Part shown: positions 26,501-38,500 of the stretch, piece after piece
How positions within the stretch are numbered: position 1 is the stretch's first letter
Layout of the letters: the number at the start of each line of letters is the position of its first letter
Source of the DNA: Gibbula magus
Lineage: Eukaryota; Mollusca; Gastropoda; Trochida; Trochidae
Reading direction: 5' to 3'
NCBI GenBank assembly: GCA_936450465.1
Contig: OW388296.1
Coordinates: 51,558,931-51,622,930, forward strand
DNA length: 64,000 nucleotides
Translations under genes and position numbers: made by a program
The notes under the pieces: model-generated
What the model was told of the DNA's origin: nothing
Databases searched by the model: none
The model's input: only the letters and a program-made list of their open reading frames with translations

Positions 26501-29500
26501 TGACATCACAACATTGTTGTTATCTATCACTACTCATGACATATTCAATTAGTATTTTCATCAGTGACTGACAACGAAGTTAATTTTATTTGATAGATCC
26601 CAGTATATCATCTGCAATCATCTGTAGATTAACTTCACCAGGAACAAGAACAGTTGCTTTTGTTACTCCTAATAAAAAGTTAAAAGTTACAGTGTTGTTC
26701 CTAGGGGGTCCTGGGGACATTTGCCCAGCGTTTTAACTTGGTGTCCCTTAAATTTGGAGAAGTAGGATACTTTTACCATTGCAAAGGGTCCCACTTGTTC
26801 TCAATTGGTCAAAATGACTCCCTCAGCAGATCACCTAGGGAACAACACTGAGCTTAAGATTCAGATGGTACATTGTAAATTAATGTCTTGAAGCCATATG
26901 ATATGAAAAATTACTTACTTTTCCTTGGAACACACAGAGATTTCTTCAGTATTTTCGGCCACTCTCCCTCAAAACCAGCATAGCTTATCTGGAGAAAAAA
27001 CAGGAATTCAGCAAGTCAGAATGATCAAGCTCTGATTTGTGAAATGAACACACCTTTTTACAAAACAATCAAATTTGTTTCAAAAGCTTTAGTTTCGTAT
27101 CTGACAAAATATTTCTGTCCCTGTATGAAAGAAAGTTAATATGCTTATTTCTTTATCAAGCAGAAATGGTGGGCGATTATTTGTCATTCTTCATTTGTGA
27201 CAACCATGGAAATGCTGAAAATGCCAACAATTTTCTGCATTACAAAAGAAAATTATGTTAGATTTGTGCAGAAGACAGTAACACCATAAACAAGATGATG
27301 AACTGACATCAAAAAATAAGATCAAACAACTTTGTGATGGCAGTACTCACACAGTGATGTCACAACTGTAGATCATACTAAGTTCAACAGTTTTACACTA
27401 GTGAAACATTCCATTATTCTTCTGCATTCTGCAGTACCTTCTAATTAGACCAATCTACACACCTGTTCAAGCGTGGTAAAGCCTTGTATCCCCTTCTGCC
27501 CGATGAAGTACCAGACGTCTCGGAAGCGGAGGTTCTGTATCAGCCCGCTCCCAAGTTGATTTAGCAACTCACGCGCCACATAACTCAGTCTGGATAGTAC
27601 AGTTATCTCAATTACATCATGGAAATATATAGAGCAAATATGTATCAGTATATCAGTAAAACTTTTCACAAAGAGTATTAAGGTGAGGTGAGCTTTCAAG
27701 AGTATTTCACTTATATAACGGCTGCTAGTATTATGGCAGGGAGAAAGCCCACAACACCATGTGGCTATGCATTGCGGTGAAACCTGCGAGCAACAGCTGG
27801 TAAACTATGGGTGGTACTATGCTGAAATTCAGTATAGCATTGCACCCAAACCTTACTGCGTGTGGAACAGTTCTCTACTGTAGACAAAGTTGCCGTGCCC
27901 CTGGCGGGACTCGAACCCCGGACTTCTTGATCCGAAACCGAACGCACTAAACAATGTGCTATCCCGCCCCCAGAAAGAGTATTAAAATTGTCTCTTTAAC
28001 CAAGGTCATCAAAATATATAAAAGAACTACTCCTATAAAAATCATCTCTTTAACATGAATATTTTTTTTTAAAGCCATAATATAATATGTATATGCAATT
28101 TTGAAAGATTATAACGTGAAACATTTTTGTCTGAATATTGTGAATACTGTAATAGATGTTCTTACCATGTTGTTAAATGTTGCATTAATATGCCTGTAAG
28201 GCAGGAGTATTTAGAAATGGGAGATATTCAACAGTTTGTTGATACTATTAATTAAATCCAGCAATTATTCAAAGCAGGCGATTATGTATTGAGGGTTTAG
28301 ACCTAGCGATTATTTAAAGCAGGCAATTACTCAAGAATTTACAGTAACCTAATAGGGAAGATCAACGTTCTGATTGCTCACTTTTTGGCACCATCGTCAG
28401 CAACAACAGCAATAATGATGTCTCCTTCCTTCAGCGACTCCAGAAATATCTCCAGGTCCGTACTGTCTGCAAGAAGTACATTTAACAATGTGTGTAATGA
28501 ATGTATACCTTCAACATACAGTGTTCCCCATTGTTTTCCAACAAAAGTTACTTCCTTCAGATTTTCTATCTAAACCTCTGTTATTTTTACGCTACTTTCT
28601 CAGCAAGAAATGGATAATCCTGATTGGTTGTATCAGAAATTAGTAATAAGCAATAAGTAACATGATTTCAAACTGAGAATTCCGTAACTGTCGAAATGAC
28701 TAGAGTTGCTTCATCTGTGCGATGCTCACATATTGTTTACAAGACAGAATTCGGACATTACCATTATTGCAAACTTTCACGGCCAGCAGACTATATATGC
28801 AAGAATGGTGAAATACTGCCTTTATGCAACAGAGGTTATGACAGAAAATCTTAAAGGAGTGACCTCTGTGAGAAGATAAAGAGTGTTCCCCTGCTATCAA
28901 CTCATCAATCACTGATGCAAAATTTTAATAAAAATAATAATAACTAGATGAGCGTTTGCAGGACACCGCAAAACCAGAGCAGCCCCGAAATTTAGAGGTC
29001 TCGCAGATTTTAGCGAAAACCTTTTCAAATCTTGGCCTTTCTCCATAGTTGATATAAACCAAATAAGAGCCTGATAGCACAAATATTTTTCTAGTTATTA
29101 TGTTTACAAGGATTGTTTTTAGCAATTTCAGAACTCATGACCTTCACCTTTGACCTTGAATGTGAACATGTCAAAATCATTCACCAGGTGTATAAGAAAG
29201 AAGCTATGTATATGAGGTGTTGATACCTTCTTGGAAAAAGTTATTTAGTGATTTCAGAACTGGTGACCTTAACCCTATCTAGTGACCATGACCTTTGATA
29301 TTCAAGGTCACACAATCAATGATCACTTTTTATTGTATATAACGGACGGTAGCGAAAACCTTTTCAAATCTTGGCCTTTCTCCATAGTTGATATATACCA
29401 AAGAAGAGCCTGATAGCACAAATATTTTTCAAGTTATCGTGTTTACATGGATTATTTTAGGAATTTCAGAACTTGTGACCTTGACCTTTGACCTTGAATG

Positions 29501-32500
29501 TGATCATGTCAAAAACATTCCCCAGGGGAAAATAGTTTAACCAATACAAAATGCGCCGGCGCTGGCGCCGACAACAGAAACTGCGCAAAAACTGATAGCA
29601 GCTCAGACTCAGTCAGAGCTGCTAATGAATAGTTCTTGCAGAGCTTGAAATCTCAATAATTGAACTCAGTGCCCTTTGTACACCGTACATTATTACTCTG
29701 ACAGAATTGTACCTTCGGAGCTACCATAAGTGCTACATGAAACTTTTATTTTGTACAGTTAGGTGAATTGACTAAGAGCAATGTAGATGAAGTGCCTTAC
29801 CCATTTCAGTTAAATTTACTACTGGCAAATGTTTGTCATCAAATTGTATAAATATCCTTTCAGGTGCTGGGTCTCACAAAGCATTATCCCAAAAGTTACC
29901 TTAATACTTGCCATCTCCTTAGTGTTCTATGAAAGGAGGCCCTAATAAGTGTATCGCCAACCTAAAGTTTTGTTTACAAAATCTTGAATCATAAAATATT
30001 TCAGTAATTTAGCAAAGAGAACAAGTATAGGTTGAAGTTAATACACACGTAACACAGCAATATTTAAATATGACACAATCTTATCTAAATCAGATAAAAG
30101 AAACACTCGTACCTCGTTTGTCAATCTGAGTGCAATCCAGCATAGGTCATGGCAGGTGACCTAACTGTGACCTTTCACCTTCAACATATTCAGCCATTCA
30201 GAGGCCTGCCTTCTTAGAGATTTGGTGTTTCGTATGTCAACTCAAATCGGTCCACTTTATAACCATGAGAAGAGCTCTATAGTGAGTAAGCATATAGGAA
30301 ATGAAGTGAGGTACGAGTGTTCCCTTCAATCTGATTTAATTGAGATTGCAAAATTTTGCCATTTGTTTAAGTTTATCAGAAAAATCTCTATCTATAAATG
30401 CTCAAGTGTTGTTACCATATGTGTATGTGTCCACTCTGCTGATAGTTTTGGGGGTTCCGTCTCTGGGGTCGACGATGATGACGTTGAACCCTCGCCCGCC
30501 GTCATTGAGGTTCTCTGTCATCATTCTGTAACATGTTCAATCACCAAATGTCAAATAAATTCAGTCTCAGTATTAACAGAAGGAACCTAATGCAGATGAT
30601 GATAAAAGACCTCCAGACTTCATTTACATATTTGATAATTTTGGAATTTCCAAAGCCAGTATTTTGGCTGTATTTGATTTGAAGATTAAAGTGTAGAGCA
30701 TAATGTGTAACTCAACTCAAGAGTCTAGTCAAGAACACACTCGACAGCTCCCCAATTTTACAAGAATACCTCGAGTAATAAATACAAATGAAGGCATAAA
30801 GAAAGTTTCCTCAAAATCATATACGTTGACAATAAAGAAGTTGTGATCATACTTTTCCCCAGCAAGTAAGGGTCATAAGAATAGACATTGTATGACATAA
30901 GATCCGTCCACTTTTAAATCAGTTTATAAGATTTTCTTTACTTTTACTATTTACATTGACAAATTCACACCTTCGGGCTGGTTAGTTTTCAAGCTTATCT
31001 ATTACACTGGCATATTTTACCCAGACTGTATCACACAAAGTGTCCACTCACACATGTCCGCTGACACAGATCTCCGGCTGCAGTTTGTTGCCCTGTCCGG
31101 AGTACACGCTAACAGGAAATGAGTTGAGACCACATGGCTCCGGCACCCCGCAGTTGATGGCTGTCGGCCCGATACTGATGTCTTCCTTCCTTGTCACCTT
31201 CGGCATCAGTTGCTGCAGGTCGCGCTTCGGACCCACTGAAGTGGTAGAGGAGTGGGGTTAGTGAGAGCAATGACGTTTTAGTGATTCTTTAGCCAGGCAT
31301 ATTGACACAGGGATCAGATACTCCTTGTACATATACCTATCTACCTGCAGTGTTGTTCCTAGAGGGGGTCATGGGGACATTGGCCCACCTTTTTGGCTTG
31401 GTGTCCCTTAAAATTTGGAGAAGTAGGATACTTTTACCATTGCAAAGGGTCCCACTTGTTCAGAAATGGTCAAAATGACCCCTTCAGCAGATCACCTAGG
31501 AACAACACTGTACCGGTATATGAAATATTAGCATTGGGTACATATATACGTACATACACCTATCTATATGAAATATTAACATTGGGTGCGAGTCCCTCAT
31601 CTTGAATATCTTTGTTGGGAACAAAAATTGTTTGTAGGTTCTGTTATGTTTAATCCCTGCTCATAACATAACTCATATTCATATTCATTCATATTCAAAC
31701 TTATAAACTCTCACAACATTATTTGTAAAAGTCACAAGTATTTACAAAATGACGGCATTTGGGCAACTTACTAGGCACAGAGAAACACCCAGCTTTCTCC
31801 ATTACATCTGAGAAGTCCTGATTTGTTCTCCTCTTGACAACCTGAAACATGATTAAAACCATTTACCTGCTGAACTTATTAACGCAAAGCAATTACAAGT
31901 GGTTAAATTACATCTCAACCAAAATCAAACTGAAGGAAATAGAGCAGTAGTAGAATGTTCAGAGGATCTACCATTTTTTTTTTTAGTAGAATTAGAAAGG
32001 TCCCCTTGAAATCTGTTTCCACAAATAATTGAACTCTCCCTATAAACATCTAAACATTTGTTAATGCAATGAGAATTTACGCAGCTGCCATAAGCACTGT
32101 TCCCCTTGACAGCCGCCATACACGCTGCCCCCATAAATCGCAGCTGCTGTACGCAATGCCCCCTTTTTTTCTTCATCCTTACAGCTTTTCCCACAGTTTT
32201 CCCTTTTACCTCCCATCACTAAACTGCCTCTTACTATATTATTATTGCTTTGATTTCATATCATTTTCCTCGTATGTACATACATTTTATATAACATGTA
32301 CTTATTCCAACCAGGCTGGTCGGGCATTCAGCTATTCTATACAAATATCTTCTGTCCCTCAAGGCACATGCCATTATCACTTATCACGTTCTTATAACCC
32401 AAAGAATTTCATATCCTTTCTCAATTTCTCAATTTCTCAATTCTGAGCCAGCCCCCAAATATGTATTTTCATGTGTATTTCTGCCAAAATTCATGTATTG

Positions 32501-35500
32501 AATATTTTATAATATATATCCATGCCTTATGTTGTTGTTGCACAAAAGGTCATTCTGAGTGGCCAAGTAAGAGGAATCACAACTCATCTACACTAAAACT
32601 AAACCAAAACAAATAGAGCAAGAGTGTTAAAACACCAACACCACTGACTCACATATTCGATGGCGTGACCCTGCTGTAGTCCTTTCTGTCCGATCATCAG
32701 GAACCCGTCTCGGAACTGCAGAGAGTCTGCTCCGGAGCTTCCGAACAGCTTCAACCATCGCTTCCCATCATCCTTCAGTCTGCGGACAGGAAGTAGACAA
32801 TTAGAAACAGTGCTATTTGGATTAGGTCTTATTGTTTAAATGTAATTTGTAAAATTGAAACATGTCTGTCAGTTTGTATTGGTTGACCTACAATAATGAA
32901 AGTGGTTTTTAATTTATCCAAATATATTTCTTGTTCTATTTTAAAATAGATTATAAGTAGCTTTCTGAGAAGACAGTTCCAACAATGCTAGGTTCCCTAC
33001 TGTTCCACTATGCTAACATAACAATATAATACAACAGTAGATGACGATATGACATAAGAAAGATTATGAAACTCAATACTTTTCCTTGATGAAATAGATT
33101 TTAAATTTTTATGCCTGTAGAAAATGTAAATGATACAAAAAATACTTGTCAGAGAGGAGCAGATATTAATCTCATAATGTACACGTCATCATCAATACCT
33201 TAGTGATTAACTGTGACCAAAAAAATAATTGATCTCATCAGTGACATTGATTATGATAGAAAAAAACCTTTGTCACTGCTTAATTCGATAATCAACGAGA
33301 TGACCAAGGTCATATCACAACCCTCATATCAACCAAGACTGATGACACTGACCAGGGTCATATCACAACCTTCATATCAACCTAGACTGATGACACACTG
33401 ACCAAGGTCATATCACAACCTTCATATCAACCTATACTGATGACACAATGACCAAGGTCATATCACAACCTTCATATCAACCTAGACTGATGACACGCTG
33501 ACCAAGATCATATCACAACCCTCATATCAACCAAGACTGATGACACTGACCAGGGTCATATCACAATCTTCATATCAACCAAGACTGATGACACTGACCA
33601 GGGTCATATCACAACCTTCATATTAACCTATACTGATGACACAATGACCAAGGTCATATCACAATCTTCATATCAAACTAGACTGATGACAAACTGACCA
33701 AGGTCATATCACAATCTTCATATCAACCTAGACTGATGACACACTGACCAAGGTCATATCACAACCTTCATATCAACCTGGACTGATGACACAATGACTG
33801 TATTCCCAAACACCTACCCAATAATGACCAAGATTACAATTACCTACCTAACATATTACATCACTCAAACCTGATCGTCAAATCAAACTACCATTATCAC
33901 TAGATGACCAATCACCTACCCAACAAGATCTAAATTACCTACCCAACAAGAGCTAAATTACCTACCCAAAGATGACCAGGAAGATTTTCTGGATAACAAA
34001 TTCTTTAATGTGAAAATACACGACGTTTCGGAGTATACTCACTCCTTCATCATGTGACATTCCACCTGATGAAGGAGTGAGTATATACTCAGAAACGTTG
34101 TGTATTTTCACATAAAAGAAGTGGTTATCCAGAAAATCTTACTGTTCTTATGTAAACCACTTCTAAATACTCTTCAAAGACCTACTCAAAAATGACCAAA
34201 GTCACAAATACCTGCCCATCATATTGTCTGACACCAACCTGATCTGCATATCAACCTACCCTGATGACATCTCATCGTAGCTGGTCATGATGACAATATT
34301 GTCAGCTGACACCATCTTCTTGAGGAAGCGGATAAGTCCTGAATCTGAAATAAATTATCAAACAGGGTGACTTTAAAGCTTTGGAAGTGGCGACAATAAT
34401 GTTACATTCCTGTAAGTTAGAGAATGCAAATGCAAAGATACAAAAATATCAGCAAATAAAGTTGCTGAAGTATGTCATACATTCTCAAAGATTATTTTGC
34501 CAACAGAAAATAATCATCTAATGAAATTATCCAAATGAATGTTGTATGTCTAAAACATGTTTATTTTATCTTGATAAAATGTGTTGAAAAATACATACCT
34601 TCCACATATGTGTCAAATGTTTTAACATCAACAACTTCCAAATTCTTATCTGCAAAACAACAAGTTATCATTAAATAAAGCAAGATTGAAGACAAACAAA
34701 AAGAACATATATGGTATGTCACTACCACTAACCAACTTAATAAATAATAAAACACCCGAGCATATCATTATGTTTCCATTTAGCTATTGACACACTCAAC
34801 TCAAAGACATTTTACTCTACAAAGGTATCAAACATATAAAGGCTCAAATTTACAGATTGCTATTATCTGACACCATCAGAAATGCTGTTACCTTTGTTTG
34901 TTTGTAAAGGAAAAATTACACTAAAAACCAAAATAATACAAGTAATTGTCACAAACGTGACCATGTCCCGCGCCGCAATCAAGAATATTTCATTAAACTG
35001 TTATTATTCTTATGAGAACGTACTAAATACTGAGATGGCCCACAGTGTATATCGTGCCAACAACATTTAAAAAAACGGTCAAAATGACGTCATGGTCACC
35101 CAAATCGATTGGTGTTTGGGTATTATCCAGATGAAAACTGATACCAAGTTTGAAGACTCAAGGTTGAGCGGTTCATTAGATATGGCGCTAACAACATTTT
35201 CAAAACTGGTCAAAGTCTCGCCCTGATCTTGAAAATGAGGTCAAGGTCACCGAAAACTTTTCAGGTCTACGTATTCCCCAGATGAAGACTGGTACCAAGT
35301 TTGGGACTCTAGGTCGAAGTGTTCATGAGATATCGCGCTAACAACATTTTCAAAACTGGTCAAAGTCTCGCTGTGACCTTGAAAATGAGGTCAAGGTCGC
35401 CGAAAACTTCTCAGGTCTGCGTATTCCCCAGATGAAGACTGGTACCAAGTTTGAAGATTCTAGGTTGAGCGGTTCATTAGATATCGCTCTAACAACATTT

Positions 35501-38500
35501 TCAAAACTGGTCAAAGTCTCGCTGTGACCTTGAAAATTAGGTCAAGGTCACCACAAAATTTTCAGGTCTGCATATTCCCCAGATGAAGACTGGTACCAAG
35601 TTTGAAGATTCTAGGTTGAGCGGTTCATTAGATATCGTGCTAACAAGAAGCGGGACGGACGAACGGACGGACGTACGGAGCTGAATACTATGTCCCCCGC
35701 TCCGCACTTCGCGGCGGGGGACAAAAACAAACTATAAAGTGCTGGTATCCAACTAGTTCAAACAGAGTCACTGCTCAAAGCGCTGCTAGAGCTCTACAAG
35801 GCATGGATTTCAGTAAGTCATTCTCTAAATCGGTCCAGTTATAGGTCTGTCTAAACATTAACAAATGAGGTTTGAGCATAGATCGGAACATGGAGACGCA
35901 GTCACTGTTTCTGATTTCTTGTGGCATTTCTTGTTCCAAAGTTCAGGGCCTGATCGAGTAAAGCATCTTTGACCATAAGTTGAAGATTAGACTCTTGGTA
36001 CTTCTAGGTTTTGTTGACTTGAAGTTAAGGTATGCACAAGGCTTACTCTTGGATGTGGTGAGGTGAGGTGAGTTGGGGTTTAACGCCGCTTTCAAGAGTA
36101 TTTCACTTAAATCACGGCTGCTAGTATTATGGCAGGGAGAAAGCCCGCAACACCATGTGGCTATGTACTGCGGTAAAACCTGCGAGCAACGATTGGAACT
36201 AGCGAACCATGGGTAGTACTGCACTGAACTTCAGTGTAGCATTGCACCCAAACCTTGCTGCGTGTAGAACAGTTCTCTACAGAAGACAAAGCTGCCGTGC
36301 CCCTGGCAGGACTCCAACCACAGACCTCTTGATCCGAAGCTGAACGTGCTAACCCCTGCGCTATCCCGCCCCCACTCTTGGATGATTTCCAGGAGATAAT
36401 GTCACTGGTGGATCCAGAGTGGGTTCAGGGGGCACAATCTCCTTCCTCTTGCATGTATTTTGGTTGAACCCCTGGGTACAATATGTGAACCTCCCACCCT
36501 TGACAATTCCTGGATCAGTTTATGAGCAAACAATATTTGACTGAGTGAATAAGTTTGAAGGAAGATGATATCTTACCATTTATGGACACCACATTCAATC
36601 CTCTACCAAAGTTCTTCTGCTCTGGACTGACAAGTCTGTAAGAGTTTATAAATTTTTATAAAAACATGTCAAAGGCATAGTTTACATGATAAAAAAAGAA
36701 CTTACATTTGGTAGGAATGAGCAATATTATCTGTAATATGCACCCATACAAATCCATTTAGCACAATATCGGAAGGGGGAAATTAAACATTGTTCATTTC
36801 ATAAAAACAAGACATAGATGAGATTTTCTTAAGGCTATTGTCTCTACTTTCATTCAAATGTCCTAATCTATAAGTTAGGAAACACCTAACATAACATGTT
36901 AAACTGATGTATGTCATTATAATTCTGTGCATAAATCATTGATAACACGTTTCCACTATGCAAAATGTAAACATTAGTAAATAATAGATATAACCAGAGA
37001 TATTGCATGAGCAGATGAAGGGTATAACTTCATTTCATAATCAAGGCCAACTTACACTTCTCCTTCAAAGCAGATGGTGGGACCAGCCACATTAGCCTCC
37101 CCTGTTCTGATGTAGAATGCCAACTGGTTGTTTTCACACTTGACTCCACATCGAGAATCTGAGACAAATAAATACAGGTGAAATATATTGTTACATATCC
37201 AGTAAATATTGTTTTTCATGCAGTTGGATAGCTTCAAGGTTTCATCAGAAATGAATAAGAATTTCATAAGGTGTTTTTTATTCTTCATCTACTAATAAAA
37301 GAAAGGATCAGAAATCGTGTTTATAATTCCACCAGGGATGATACCTTACACAGCAATTTCATTAAAATCAGATCTTCATCAACACTCTGACAAACTTTTA
37401 AAAAATCTGAAATGATAACTATCCTGCTTACAGGGCCTCTATATTTATGAGGCCCTGAATCAGGATAGTTACAATTTTAGATTTTTCTTAAGTTTGTCGG
37501 GCAGTAACAGTCATACCGCGCTACAATAGGATCTGACTGGTGTTGGACTGAGGTAATGATTCGTGTCTGAACACTGCTGCCAATCAGGCTAGAATACTGT
37601 TGGTTGATCAATATGAATGCAGGCCTGTGATTGGTTAAACATTTGGAAGGTGATGGCCACAAAAAGATGAAAAAAACTTGGTAAGTGTTACAATACAATC
37701 ATGCACTTGAATATATTAGGAGTGATTTTCTGGCAGAAGCGAGAAAAATATTAATTAATAATCAAGGATAGACTCTGAACATGACAAAATGAAATCATCA
37801 AAAGTCATAATGATTTTCTAATTATCATCATTTATTAAGCTTCAATATCATCCAAAGTCAGCTCCCACAGTAGATATCCCATGTGTAAGTTCAAGTGATA
37901 TCTTCATACATATAAGTAGATAACGCTACAATCAAATCATCATAATCCTATTACAATAACAATTTACCCTTACATTGCGTATATATATTTTACCATTTTT
38001 AGCCCCTGTGGCGGAATTTACAGGCTCGCAGCTCGCAGCAGTAGTTTGAGCTTAGGCACTAACGAGCTCTGCTGGCGGAATTTCCAGGCAGCGATTCCGG
38101 TACCGTTTTTATTAAATATACCGCATCTACATGGCGATTAAGGACTATATACGGGCGTTCAATACAAATTCAAGTAGCGACACCCGTACACAAATGGCTA
38201 ATTCACACCCGAAACTTTGAATGAATTTTCTATGATTTTTCGTTTTTATTCTATTACTTTCGAAAGATTGTCTTTAATTCGGGCCTCGTAACATCATAAA
38301 TACCAAACGAAAAAAAATCCATTTATATACGGAATTGAAGACAAGATGTCTAGCTTCATTTTTGATATTGTTAATTTTGCAAACATGTGACATTTCAAAA
38401 TTAATATAATTATTCAGCTGTCAGTGTCAGTGTTTATGTTTGTAAAGATCTTGCAATGGAAACTAAAAATAACCTTGTTGATATTATGCTTGAATATCTC

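Noticed and set aside
33299..33798. CRISPR-like array
   Set aside because: Units are tandem without unique spacers, in a eukaryotic intron.
33979..34143. A working hammerhead ribozyme
   Set aside because: The core has an extra base and no convincing third stem. Kept only as a low-scoring finding.
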